Source: Anagrus nilaparvatae
Lineage: Eukaryota; Arthropoda; Insecta; Hymenoptera; Mymaridae
Assembly (NCBI GenBank): GCA_022575985.1
Contig: JAKSXM010000156.1
Location: forward strand, 3,286,001-3,350,000
Reading direction: 5' to 3'
Length of the DNA: 64,000 bases
Of this stretch, positions 12,323 through 23,630 are shown piece by piece; the first letter of the stretch is position 1; the number at the start of each line of letters is the position of its first letter. The notes under the pieces are model-generated. The model searched no databases. It saw only the letters and a program-made list of their open reading frames with translations, and was not told where the DNA came from. The position numbers were made by a program, and so were the translations under genes.

Positions 12323-14686
12323 GTTAGTATTTTTTGTTTATATTCCTTTTTTTATAGATAAAAAAAAAATTGGCTTATCTTTATAATAAATTGTTATGGC
12401 ATTTATTTGCATATTACAAGTTCCATTTAGGATTAATTTTATTTTATTTTATTATACAGAAATCGTTAAATTAATAGATTTAATTAAATTGAAATATCTT
12501 CTGTTTTTTTTATCTTTTTGTGTTTAGTAAATTATTTTTTTTAGCCTGAGAATTATAAGTTTCTGAGCAAAAAAGATTAAAAAGTTTTAATTAAAAGTTA
12601 ATATAAATCTGACTTTGTGTTGGGGACTAAAAATAAAAGAAATTTTCATTAAATTGTACTATAATTTAAAAAAACAATAATTAATTTTAGAATTTTCCAT
12701 TTTCAAATAAAGGTTTATTTTTCATAATATTTTCTACATAGTCATTCCATATTAAAAGTAACGTACTGTTGCTAAAATTAAGTCTCAGATTTAGTTCGTT
12801 TAGGACACATTTTTTAAATACGAGGTCCGCTTTTCTTCCAGGAGTTAGATACTTTTTTCTTTATATGATAAAAGGGTAACCCCTTAATTTAACATAAAAT
12901 GAAGAAATTATTTAACACTGGGACAAAAAAAACAGACCTATGCTAAATCCCTCAATTGCTTAGCCCTCTAAGTGAAAATTTACCTAATTGGACTCAAATT
13001 AGGGTTTTTGCTCAGTATCATGTTTTTATGCAATTTTTTAATAATCTATTAACAAAACGAGTTAGAAGAGCTTGGAATATAGTCTTTCAGCAGTTAAAAA
13101 ATAATATTCCCAGCCCCTTATACAAAATAACTCATACGCTTAGTGTTTCAAAAATATTTAAAAAAAGTCAAAGTAAATTACAAATAAGCAAAATTTTATT
13201 ATTTTTTATGATTTTGAGCTTATAACAACACTGTAAAAAGTAACTTTCTTAGATTTCCAAAAAAAATAGAATTTTTTCGAAAAATTAGTAAAATCGTAAA
13301 TTTACTAAATTTAGTATATTAACAAAAAATTCGGGTATTCTCGATTTTTTTTTTGTGATTTTACGAAAAAAGTAGTAAATTCACAACTATTTTTCGTAAA
13401 TTTACAACAATTTTTTGAAAATTTTCGAAAAAAAATTGTAAATTATCAATTTTTCTTGCGAATTCACAAAAAAAAATCGAGAATACTTGAATTTTTCGTT
13501 AATATACTAAATTTAGTAAATATACGATTTTTTTCGAATATTTACAAAATTTTTTAAAAATTTACTAATTTTTCAAAAATGTTCTAATTTTTTTGTTAAT
13601 ATAAGGAAGTTACTTTTTACAGTGAATAATCAAATTCCATTACTCAAAGTAAAGACTTTATCAAGAACTAAAAAAAAAGTTTAATAATAATTATAAACAA
13701 AATTAGTAAAAGAAAATGTAAACGTTAAGAATCAAAAGTATAGCTTAGTTAATCAAAAAATTTTATAAGTTTTATAAAACTAGTAAAGTTTTAATATTTT
13801 TATAACTCATGTGCAAAATTGTTGCTACTTTATAATAAATGAAAAGAAGTTTTGTAAAAAGTTTTAACATAGTTTATAAAATACTAAAAGTTGTTGCAAT
13901 TAAATTTTTTATAAAATCTTTTTTAAATTTTATTCAAAATTTACAAAAAAAAAAATAAGATTTGAATATTTTATTGAAATTTCAAGGACGAAGTAACAAA
14001 AATTTTTTATAAATTATAATTTTGACATGACGTTCTTGACATTTAATCATAAATTTGATATATTGGATTTCTTTATTTTTTTATTTTAATGTAAAAATCA
14101 ATAAATTTTTTTTTAAGAATTCATCAATTATTTATTTTTTTAATCATTTTAATAAAATGAATGACAGATTACGATTGTCTTTATGTCAAGACTTTTTGAA
14201 AAGAAATTTTTTTTTGAAGGGTAAGAAGGTGAAAAAATAGTCGAACAATAAAAATTAATTTATTACAGTTTTGTGCTGATGTATTAAAATTGTAACATGC
14301 TTGATTTGTAAAGCTGAGACCAATGGAATTGTATTTTTGGTCAATTTGGTCAATTTTAAATTTAGATCTAAAAAAAACATTGTCAGCATAATTCAACAAT
14401 TATTTTATGAAAAAAAAATGTTCAATTGATTATAATTTCATTGTTGGCAACTAATTTTTTCAATTTTTCTTATGAATCAAATATAAAAAAGAATTATAAT
14501 TCAAAATTAAGTAAAAGACAGGTGACTTAATAAACCTATGAAATCCAATAACATAAAAGAGTCAAGTTGTTAATTTGATATTTATACCTTAATCGTATTA
14601 CATTTTCTGCTTAAAAACAATAAATCATATATTTATTATCATAATTAAGATCCAATTTCAAAAAAATATTTTATTATTTTTTCCAG
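12323..14686 (+). other. fng: fringe intron (phase 0)
   Basis: The intron starts GTTAGT and ends in a pyrimidine tract plus TTCCAG. It holds a 396 bp hairpin MITE (13229-13624) in about its middle. The remainder is AT-rich without other recognisable features; the open frame at 12956-13225 lies wholly inside it and is not spliced to the gene. Confidence 0.9.
13229..13624. mobile_element. Hairpin MITE with CACTGTAAAAAGTAACTT termini
   Basis: The first 18 bases CACTGTAAAAAGTAACTT are the exact reverse complement of the last 18, and the whole 396 bp folds back on itself. The interior is a run of short palindromic words such as TTTTTCGAAAAATT, GTAAATTTAC and CTAAATTTAG. Terminal and internal words are shared with the outer parts of the 4.2 kb composite at 24187-28421, so both belong to one family. 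The dinucleotide AA flanks each side (TA flanks the other copy). It encodes nothing and sits in a fringe intron. Confidence 0.85.
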
Positions 14687-14772
14687 ATATCATTTAGCTA
14701 CGCAAACACAGCCAAAGATGAAATGAACGTTATTAAAATCGATGGTTTTCCATTAACAGAAGATCCAAAAAG
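14687..14772 (+). CDS. fng: Fringe glycosyltransferase, penultimate coding exon
   Basis: The exon follows TTCCAG and stops before GTAAAT. It encodes ISFSYANTAKDEMNVIKIDG, then FPLTEDPK, plus two bases of an Arg codon completed by the next exon (phase 2). The blocks (V/I)SFSY, NVIK(V/I)DGF and DPKR are the expected continuation after the FHSHLE segment in insect Fringe proteins. The frame joins that of the exon at 12157-12322 without adjustment. Confidence 0.95.
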
Positions 14773-16625
14773 GTAAATTTAAAAAATCTGCTTACTTGAT
14801 TAAAATTTTTATCTTATCTCATTTTATAAGATATTAAATTCTTCTAAGAACTTTTAAATTAAAAGATAAATTATAAAAAATACTCAATTTACGCATTCCT
14901 TTTTTTATTTTTTAATACTCTGATACACATCAAATAAAATATCTCATGTTCCTACGTAATTTATCAATAAAAATAATATTTCCAATTTTCATTTTTTTTT
15001 TTTTTTAATATAACATTTGAAATTAATTAGTTATATTTAAAAAAAGGTGGATATTTTTTTAGTAGGGTATAAAGTTAAACTTATATGTTCTTTCATCTTT
15101 CTTTTTCAATTTTCTTTTTTTTTTTCTACTTTACTTTATGAAACTTTATAATAAACTTTTATAAGATGACCTGTAATATACTTCATGTATACAAGTTTTA
15201 ATTGACTTTTTAATAATTAATTTGAAGCTTTTATGTGTACCTGACCACATATATTTTTCTTCTTATTACTTATTTTTTTTTAAGCTTCTTATTTTTTTTT
15301 CTTATGTGTGTTTACTTAATGAGAAGATTTTTTAAAAAGTATCCTCGAAAATATCTATGGTTTTGTGAAATTTTTTACAGGTTATTGTAGTGGGTTTACA
15401 GTAAATTTGTTTTTTTTGTAAATTTAATGACATATATTGCATTTCTTTTTGACATTCGTTGTTTTAAATGACAATCAGTGTCAAAAATTTTATCAAAATT
15501 TAATGAAGATATATGCACGTAGGATACAACGTAGAATTTGCGTCAACCTGAAGATAAATATTAATTTATCATTGATTTTTATTTGATTTATTTGTATGTT
15601 GTATTTTCTTAAATTGTAGAATATTTTACCTGTATTGCATTTTTTTGATGGAATAAAAAAGATGTTTCCGGATTCATATGGTGTGTTTTTTGTAGTCTCT
15701 ATCGTATGATTTAATTGTCGTTGTTTTAAAGAATGGATAGCTAGAAAATTCGATTAAAATGTATAAAAGCTGCAGGATTTTGGTCGTGGAAATCAGTTCT
15801 GAGTATAGTGTATGGCTTGTAGTCAGTTGTGTGTAGTATTGATAGTATTAAAGAAGTAATGTTAAAAATGTAATCTTTAAATTAAATTTTAATGTATATC
15901 AATAAACATGTTGTGTTGTTCAATCTTTTTAAATTAAATAAAAAAAATTGAAATTATTTGAATATTAACTAAGCCCTCGACTAAGCCCAATCCTATTTTG
16001 TTAAATATTTAAAACTCAATACTAACATTTTAAATAAATATTTATTCAAAATATAACAATTTTTGAAAATTATTATATTAGATTAAAGTATTGAAATTTT
16101 TAAATAATATTAAAATTTTTCACGAAAGTAAAATGCTTTTCAAAAGGTATATATATAAGAAATAAAACATTATTTTAAAAAAATTATTATAAATTAAATG
16201 TCTTAGTTGATTTTTGGCACTAAAAAAGTATCTTTCGTTGATTGCTACATAGTTATTATTATTGATTAATATTAAGTTTCGTATGTTACTTTCAAAATAA
16301 AATTTCTCAAATTTTATTCATGGTCATTAAAAAATGAATTCCTTTCATTTGATAAAATTACGAAATTCAGGATTATAATTAAGTTATTTAACCTTGCTGA
16401 TTCAAATGTTAGATTTGACCCGAAAACTTAGAACTGGAGCAAAAGACTAAAGGGAGCGCGTTCTTTTTCATACGGGTAATTTGAAAAGCAATACTTTATT
16501 TTGAGATAATATTGATTTTTTATTATAAAGAGGTATTTTATTTGATACAAAACTTTATAAAACGATAATTTTATATTTTTAATTTTCAAAAATTTTTTAA
16601 TAATTTATATTTATTTTGATTACAG
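14773..16625 (+). other. fng: fringe intron (phase 2)
   Basis: The intron begins GTAAAT and ends TTACAG, and splits the Arg codon of the DPKRF motif. It is AT-rich; its one notable stretch is a core-promoter-like patch around 15762-15798 followed by an AATAAA about 100 bases on, which may be part of a solo LTR. Confidence 0.9.
15762..15798 (+). promoter_or_regulatory. TATA box plus TCAGTT initiator inside the fringe intron
   Basis: TATAAAAG at 15762-15769 is followed by TCAGTT at 15793-15798, placing the initiator A 33 bases from the TATA start, the spacing expected for arthropod RNA polymerase II core promoters. An AATAAA follows near 15901. TATA, initiator and polyadenylation signal within 150 bases suggest the U3-R-U5 plan of a solo LTR. 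No TG...CA ends with a convincing target duplication could be fixed. A cryptic intronic promoter is the alternative. Confidence 0.45.
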
Positions 16626-16683
16626 GTTTAAATCATTGCATTGTCATCTATACCCTCAAACGGAATTTTGTCCACCAAGATGA
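16626..16683 (+). CDS. fng: Fringe glycosyltransferase, last coding exon
   Basis: The exon follows TTACAG, completes the split Arg codon, and encodes FKSLHCHLYPQTEFCPPR before a TGA stop at 16681-16683. The motif SLHC-x-LYP...FCPPR is the conserved C-terminus of insect Fringe, including its two cysteines, and ends at the usual position. Across the three exons 102 codons of continuous, undamaged frame are present. The family is usually about 300-400 residues, so roughly the last quarter to third of the protein is here. Confidence 0.95.
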
Positions 16684-17460
16684 CTACTACCGCAATAGAA
16701 TCAAAATATATAGGATTTGAATTGAAAAATAATTATAATAATAATAAATTTCTTTTTTTATTATTCTTCTTACTATCAAATTAAAGGATCAAAGCAAGGA
16801 TCAAAGAGAAGAAAATAAAAGAAAAAAATAAAATATAAAACCAAAAACTTGTAATAATAACAAAAAATAAAAAGTTAATTTCTTATAACTTTTATATTTA
16901 TTGTTATTAAAGAATAATTATTATTTATTAAATGTATAATACAGAAAAAAAATTGTTGTTAATTTTAAGAATTATTAATTTTAATGAATTTACTTAAAAT
17001 AGAAAATTTTGGGGTTTTAGATTTAATTATGGAAAAGTAGGCCTGAATCTCTATTTGGCAGTCGCTTTTTTTTGCTAATAGTTAAATAACATTTTTTTAA
17101 TGAGTATTTACATTTTTTTGGATGCTGAATACGAATATGAAATCCGTTTGAACCAAAAATGGTCTAAACGTTATAAAAAAAATGTGACCACAAAATAGGG
17201 ATTCAGTCCTTCGCTAATATTAAAAAAATGATTCAAATTGGTTAGAATTAATAAATAAAAATAAGATAAATTATTATAAATATAAAAGTGTAAATATTTC
17301 GTAAATCGTAAGTGTATGTTGTAGATTAACTTAAAATTGTAAATAATATTTAAAACCATAAAAAAATTTTAGCGTCGATTTCAAAAATAAAATTTTAATT
17401 TTGTTTTTAAAACAAAAATAACAATACTTAGCAATAAATAAACGCTAGTCTTTTTTTATC
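16684..17460 (+). other. fng: Probable fringe 3' UTR
   Basis: AT-rich sequence after the stop contains several AATAAA hexamers (for example 16743-16748 and again within about 17434-17441). The true cleavage site cannot be chosen from sequence alone. The minus-strand open frame at 17171-17359 is compositionally random. Confidence 0.4.
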
Positions 17461-18361
17461 TGAAATAAAAATGAATATTTGTATAAAAGCAGAAATGTGA
17501 TAGAGAAAAATTTGGTGCATATAAATAAGTGCGAGCCAATTATTAATTATTATTATTATACTGTAATATTTTAAGTATCACTTTATCATATTAGGATTAA
17601 TAATAATAATTGTTAATTGTATTTTGTTACCTCATTTAATTTTATTGTACAATTTAATTTTATTTAAATATGGGAATACAAAAATAATTAATTTAATCAA
17701 ATGAAATTTTATCATTTCAATTAATATTTCATCTTTAAAAATAATTTTTCATTAATTTTGATCCCAGAAGATCGTTTTAAATTTTTTTATTTAGTAAATT
17801 TGTTAGTAAACTTAATTGTTTTGTAAATAATTTATAAGTTGTAAGTGTTATTCTTAAATGGTATTTAATGTTACAAACAACTTTTTTTTATATACTTGTC
17901 AAATATATTATTAAAATACTTAAAATTATAATTTTTGTACTTTTTAATCTTTACCTGATAAGAATACTAATTGTCCAATTTTAAAAATTATATAGTACTT
18001 CAGTTTTTTTTATACTTTATTTTGATATCATGTAGTTTGAAAATAGGATTAATTTTTTTTCTTATTTAAATTTTAGAGCCTCAAATAATTTTATTTTGTT
18101 AAAAAATTAACAATAAATAAACATTTAAAATTCAATTGAAAAATCAATATAAGAATTAAAATTTTTTCATAAATGTCTATTGCAAAAAAAAATTTTCAAA
18201 TACTATTCGTGTAAGTGTATACATCTATCGAGTTTTTCAGGAATTATAAACTCATCGGTGAGGTAGGGATTTATAATTCATGGGTTGATATAAGGGATAT
18301 AATACAAGGAATACCTTTAGTACCTTTCGCGGATTTTTACTTTTTAAGGGAGTGTTTTATT
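17461..18361. other. AT-rich non-coding DNA, nothing recognised
   Basis: No gene, bounded repeat or RNA is visible. The open frame 18215-18430 runs into the hairpin element at 18362 and is a chance frame. Confidence 0.4.
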
Positions 18362-18574
18362 CAGAGTTGGGCAAATATGACAAATATGGATTTTTTCCCA
18401 TATCCATATTCCACATTTTTTCATCTATAGCATATTAATATGAAATCCAAATATGATTATTTTTTTCCAGATTTCATATTTATAGGGAAAAAATTATTCA
18501 TTTCTGGATACTAACGAAAAATATGAAATATGAATATGGAAAAAAATCCATATCTGTCATATTTGCCCAACTCT
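18362..18574. mobile_element. 213 bp hairpin MITE with hAT-like CAGAGTTGGGCAA ends
   Basis: The left end CAGAGTTGGGCAAATATGAC is matched in reverse complement by the right end (GTCATATTTGCCCAACTCTG with CT-rich neighbours), and the interior also folds (runs of ATATGGATTTTTTCC and complements). CAGNG-TGGGCAA is a common terminal motif of hAT-superfamily transposons and their MITEs. An 8 bp target duplication is not clear: the flanks GTTTTATT and GATATTTT share only five positions, so the copy is either old or assigned on ends alone. Confidence 0.7.
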
Positions 18575-18717
18575 GGATATTTTCAAATCCTGAAGTATAT
18601 TTTCTACAAAATAAAAATTCGAAAGTTATCCTATTTCGCGAAATATTGACTCAATTCTCAAACAAGACGTAATACATTGTTTATATTTGATGACTATTAT
18701 AAAAATCTATAAAAAAA

Positions 18718-19210
18718 CTTATGACCGGTTTGTGTAACTACACAACCAACGAGCATGGAACATGTTCACTAATAACTAACACTGATAATAAAGTATCTAT
18801 TCTGTTCATAATATCAATATTTATATCCAAGTATTTCTGCACTAAAGTTCTTTAGAGACTTCTGCACCAATGGTCCCTAGGTACTTCTGCACCAAAGGTC
18901 TTTAGGGACTTCTGCACCATAGGTCCCTAGGTACTTCTGTACCAAAGGTCTTTAGGGGCTTCTGCACCATAGGTCCCTAGGTACTTCTGCACCAATGCTC
19001 CCTAAGTACTTCTGCACCAAAGGTCCCTAAATCGAAAATATTCTAAGTCCCATTTGACCCCCCCCCCCTTAAAAAGGACAAATTTGACCCCCCCCCTTAA
19101 AAAGGACATATTTGACCCCCCCCCTTAAAAAGGACAAATTTGACCCCCCCCCCCCTTAATTTTCCGGTTTTGAAGTACCCCCTCCCTATAAACATGTTCC
19201 ATGTTAAAAT
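18718..19210 (+). repeat. Repeat family Q, copy 1, with internal 25 bp tandem array
   Basis: Q copies start with a block like TTATAACTGGTTTGTG, then a small hairpin (GTGTGTTCACAC type), then CATGGAACATGTTCA, and end with AACATGTTCCATGTTAAAA, so the termini carry an inverted ATGGAACATGTT motif. This copy contains seven 25 bp units built on ACTTCTGCACCAAAGGTC at constant spacing (about 18848-19024), then four units of TTTGACC plus a poly-C run plus TTAAAAAGGACA (about 19050-19165). No open frame is present. The family is unclassified. Confidence 0.85.
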
Positions 19211-19792
19211 AACTTTAATTAATTAATATTATTAGAATAATATTTTATCATAAAAGTAAATACTATTTATCATATTTTAATTAATTAAATTTTATTTATT
19301 ATAAAAATATTATTTTAAAATAAACAAATGATCAAACTTTATAAAATAATAAAATTTTTTTTTTTTAATCTAAAATTTATATGGCAGTAAAGTTTTAAAT
19401 ACTACTAACATAAAATTTTTATCACTTAATTATAATTAGAAAATTTTTTACTTGTGTTCAGCCAGATCCAGCAGGTAATTTCCCCAGAGTAACTTTTTTT
19501 TTAAATTAAATTTATCTTTCATTAGGGGCTATTTTAGGTCCTGGATTTACATTTTCACAAGAATTTTTGAAATTTTTCCAATTTCTGCTAAAATTTTACG
19601 AGGCTTGAAAATTGGCTTTTTTTTTAATTTTAGGAATTATTTTTTTTTGTGTTTTTGACCTCTCCAGTTTCATATTTTTAGCATTTTGAATTTTGTAAGT
19701 TGTCCATTAATCAATTGCAATAATTAAATTAGCCCAAATCTCCCCAGAACAGAAAGTTCATAATTTATGGCATAAAACTACAGTGATAAAAG
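19211..19792. other. Non-coding DNA, nothing recognised
   Basis: AT-rich sequence between two Q copies. No coding frame or repeat boundary was identified. Confidence 0.35.
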
Positions 19793-20120
19793 GTTATAAC
19801 TGGTTTATGTGTTCACACAATCAACGGTCATGGAACATGTTCACTCATAAAAGTAATAAATCCAAAAACCGAAATTACGCAATAAATCCCGAAATATAAA
19901 TTATCCTAAGTCCATAAACCTAAAGTATTCTATGTTCTTGTTTTTATCAGGGCCTGATCAGGCCCTGACTCCCACTTCCAATTATTCTAAGTCTCAAAAT
20001 CGAAAATATTCTAAGTCCATTTCACCCCTCCCCCTAAGTTTCGATTTTTCGACCCCCCCCCCTCCTGCCGAGTCAGACTTTTTCAAATATCCTATCCAAT
20101 GAACATGTTCCATGTTAAAA
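19793..20120 (+). repeat. Repeat family Q, copy 2
   Basis: It starts GTTATAACTGGTTTATGTG, has the TGTTCACACAATC hairpin and CATGGAACATGTTCACTC, then CTAAGTCC-type short repeats, a perfect 22 bp palindrome at 19947-19968 centred on CTGATCAG, poly-C tracts, and ends GAACATGTTCCATGTTAAAA. The plan agrees with copies at 22458 and 48934, which carry the same TTCTTATCAGG...CCCTGACTCC block. Confidence 0.85.
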
Positions 20121-20207
20121 TACAAGATAACCTAAAAGTCCTCATCTTACAACTTGATAACAGGGTATAAGATGAATCTAAATTCACTGCATTTATGGAT
20201 TAGTATC

Positions 20208-21189
20208 TTAACACGCCTAGCTTGAAAGATCGGATTATGCAAACGTCGGGCACTTGGGATTTTATAGCGGAAAATGAATGTTAAACCTATAAAGAGATAA
20301 TACTTTTTTGGATTTAATTGTTTCACCTAGCTTCTTGAGAGTTATTTGATAAAATGTGTCTCTCGGGGCAGCTGAAAATGAGCAAAAATTTTTCCTGCTC
20401 GGATCGGGCTGAAATTTTCAAGAAAGGTTGCTTTTTTGGTCCCCAAAAACATAGTGAAACCCGTTTTTCAAAATCAGTCATCCTCTTCGAGATATTTATC
20501 AATATGTCTTCCATTTAAAATACATGGGAAAAGCCATTTAGTAGCGGTTTTTCTTATTTTGCTCCACAATTTTAGTTTGACCAAGCACCAAACCAACAAG
20601 AAAAGTTTTTTTTAACATTAATTTTAAATAAATTATATACATATAAATAATATAATATACGCAATATTTAAAAAACGTTATTTTTTAAATTTTAAACGCG
20701 ATTTTTTCAGACATAGAGGCGTCTGGCCACGTTGGCCAAACACCAATCCTCTATATAATGAAGCAGGCATGTGAATGAATGTTAAAAAAAACTTTTCTTG
20801 TTGGTTTGGTGCTTGATCAAACTAAAATTGAGGAGCAAAATAAGAAAAACCACTACTAAATGGCTTTTCCTATGTGTTTTAAATGGGAGACATATTGATA
20901 AATATCTCGAAGAGGATGACTGATTTTGAAAAACGGCTTTCACCATGTTTTTGGGGTCCAAAAAAGCAACCTTTCCTGAAAATTTCAGCCCGATCCGAGC
21001 AGGAAAAATTTTTGCTCATTTTCAGCTGCCCCGAGAGACACGTTTTATCAAATAACTCTCAAGAAGCTAGGTGAAACAATTAAATCCAAGAAAGTATTAT
21101 TTCCTTATAGGTTAAACATTCATTTTTCGCTATAAAATCCCAAGTGCTCAACGTTGGCATAATCCGATCTTTCAAGGTAGGCGTGTTAA
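20208..21189. mobile_element. 0.98 kb palindromic element bounded by TTAA
   Basis: Bases 20208-20619 pair with 20778-21189 with no net indel (positions sum to 41397 at both ends of the arms), leaving a 158-base loop. Ends are TTAA-CACGCCTAGCTTGAAAG and CTTTCAAGGTAGGCGTG-TTAA, so TTAA is both terminal and a plausible target duplication of the piggyBac type. Each arm contains the same 63-codon open frame in mirror orientation (20323-20514 minus, 20883-21074 plus). The arms differ at six sites in that frame, four of them amino-acid changing, so it shows no sign of selection on protein and is not annotated as a gene. Confidence 0.9.
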
Positions 21190-22103
21190 ATAAACTTTTA
21201 TATGTAATTTTCTCTAATTTCCGGAACTCGTAAAATCGTATTAATTAGTATTCAAGTTTAAGCAATAGAGATAATTGTGGAACTCACGTAATCTTAAATC
21301 GAATTTGTGGAACTGTGATGCAGCTGTTAAAAGTTACGTTCCAAATTTTGTTTTAATCAAACCTCTTTATAGGCCAACTTTTTTTGGTAATCCGATCTAT
21401 AGGGAAATTCTATCTTAGTCAAATGCATTATTCACAATTTATTACTTGATTTTAAGATATTACAGCTATATGGGTGACAAATTAATACATATAATTTTGA
21501 TTTTCTTTAGATATTGGAAATTCATGCCTTAAAAGACTCAAAAAAATTCTTTATTTCTCACTACTGTTTTAAATTTATTTTTAACTATATAGTTAGAAGG
21601 TAAGGTACTCACACTAGTACATAAAAGATCACCAGTACCTGAACCGATCGTTCAGAATTGATTTTTTTCATAATTTTTGTCATATAAAACTTCCATAGTC
21701 CAGAAGAGTATACTTATATTGCCTAGGAATATTTTTTAATATATTTGGGCACAACTAATAGTTACCTAGGTTTAATAAATCACCTCTTGGGATATTTATT
21801 CCTTTGCACCTTTTTTTTAAAAGTATTTCAATTTACTTATCCAAGGGGTAAATCTCAAAGATCGAATATTTACCTTATGAAAGTAAATAAACCAATCATT
21901 TATTTTCATAAAAAATTTTTATTTACAAAAATAAATTTAAAATGATTAATTATTATAATATTTAAATTAAAAAAGTTTTCTTACTTTTGAAAAAGTTTCC
22001 AAATTTTTTTCATGGAATTTGTAATTTGTAATTTGCAATTAATTTAAATTTCTTATTGTTTGTTTACATAAATTTACTATCTTACATAAAATAGACAAAT
22101 ATA
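21190..22103. other. Non-coding DNA, nothing recognised
   Basis: No gene, RNA or bounded repeat was recognised. The open frame 21745-21945 has no supporting context. Confidence 0.35.
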
Positions 22104-23630
22104 TATGAGGTTCCACCCCAACTAGGCTCACTTTAAACTGAAGGTTAGTAGAAATCGATTAAAACGATTTTTTTCCAAAAGTACAACTAAAAATAAGTAC
22201 TCTCAGCCAATTTCAGCTTTATAAGTCAGTTTCTTGATTTTTAACAGCCTTTTTTGTGCTTTAGGCCTAATGTGGTTAGCGGACTAAAAATATTCTTATT
22301 TTCGCTATCAAATGCTTATTTTGCTGTAAAAAATATTTTCTTTCTTCGTACATATAGGAAATTCACCAATTTTTTGATTCCGAGGTTCAAAATTTTATTT
22401 GGACTGTGCATGCACGAGAAATCACATTTTTATTATGAGCATAAATAAAGAAAAAATTTATAACTGGTTCGTGTGTTCACACAACCAACAATTATGTTCG
22501 CTCATAACCGAAATTACAATAAATACCGAAATATAAATTATCCCTAGTCCATATAAACCTAAAGTATTCTAAGTTCTTGTTCTTATCAGGGTCTAATTAG
22601 GCCCTGACTCCCACTTCAAATTAGTCCCTAAAACAAAAAAAAAATTCTAAGTCACCCCCCCCCCCTAAAAACGTCCATTTTTTACCCCCCCCTGCAGAGC
22701 CAATCTTTTTCAAATACCCCATCCAATGAACATGTTCCATGCTACAATGCTCAGGATCGATTTTCTTCTACTTAGGTTTATATTTTTTGTTTTAAAACTT
22801 AATTTCATCCTCCAAAAAAAATCAGTTGGACGCGCTAATTTAAAAGCTCCGTTTCGAAAAATGACATTTTTTTAATTACTCATATGACCAAATGAAAACA
22901 ACCAAAAATTAGGATTCCTTAGGAAAGTTTACATAGGAATAAAAATTTTGTTAAGCTTTGAAAGACTTTTGTGAAAATTGTAGAATTAAAAGTCAGAGTT
23001 AAAAGTCTTTTAAAAAATGTTTTTTAATAAAAATTCATCAAAAAAAAAAAGAGGAAAATTATGAATTTTAACATTAAAATTCCGCCATTTTCACAAAAAT
23101 CCTTCAAAACTTTCCAAAAGTTATATTTCTATGTCAAATTTTCCGAGAATAAAAATTTTCGTTCATTTTCATTTGTTCACGTGTCTTGCCGGGAAATTCA
23201 AAAATTTGAAAAAATAGTAATTTAAATAAAAAGTATATCATTCTTTGATCTGGAGCTTTCAGATTAGCTTATTCTACTTTCTGATTTTTTTTTTTATTAC
23301 GAATATAGGTCTTGCGTATGCGCAGTCCAAATCAAATTTTGAATCTCGCAATCGAATTTTGCGGGAAATTTTCTATAAGAACCTTAAAGAAAAATATTTC
23401 TCATATGGAGATAAGCATTTGGCAGCAAAAATAAGAATATTTTGAGTTAATTAACCACAGTAGGCCAAAAAACACTAAAATGGCAGTAGAAAATCAAGGA
23501 TTTAACCTAGAAATCTAAATTTGGCTGAGAAAACTTAATTTCAGTTGCACTTTAGGAAAAAAATATTTTAGGAAAATTACTGCGACCCCTCAGTTCAACT
23601 TACGTCCAGTTGGTTTGGAATCCCTCAAAT
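22104..23630. mobile_element. 1.5 kb fold-back element (family R) with a nested Q copy
   Basis: The left arm from TGAGGTTCCACCCCAACTAG matches, in reverse complement with substitutions, the right arm ending at about 23630 (TCCAGTTGGTTTGGAATCCCTCA). Matches continue inward: AAAGTACAACT with TCTCAGCCAATTT on the left against AAATTTGGCTGAGAAAA and AGTTGCACTTT on the right, and TTTGGACTGTGCATGC against GCGTATGCGCAGTCCAAAT. The inner part around 22860-23180 is also self-complementary. A family Q element (22458-22745) lies inside the left half, so it inserted later. No functional protein is encoded. Confidence 0.8.
22458..22745 (+). repeat. Repeat family Q, copy 3, nested in fold-back R
   Basis: It starts TTATAACTGGTTCGTGTG with TTCACACAACCAAC, has the ACCTAAAGTATTCTAAGTTC and TTCTTATCAGG...GGCCCTGACTCC blocks, two poly-C tracts, and ends GAACATGTTCCATG. 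The left-terminal ATGGAACATGTT is degenerate (TTATGTTCGC). Confidence 0.85.

Noticed and set aside
12956..13225. 89-codon frame between fringe exons
   Set aside because: It lies wholly inside a well-defined intron, ends at the MITE boundary and has no recognised domain.
18848..19024. CRISPR-like array of 25 bp repeats
   Set aside because: The units are contiguous with no unique spacers, and the genome is eukaryotic; this is a minisatellite.
20323..21074. Two 63-codon frames, mirrored in the palindrome, as a duplicated small protein gene
   Set aside because: Four of the six differences between the arms change amino acids, there is no promoter or splice context, and the frames exist because the arms are copies of each other.
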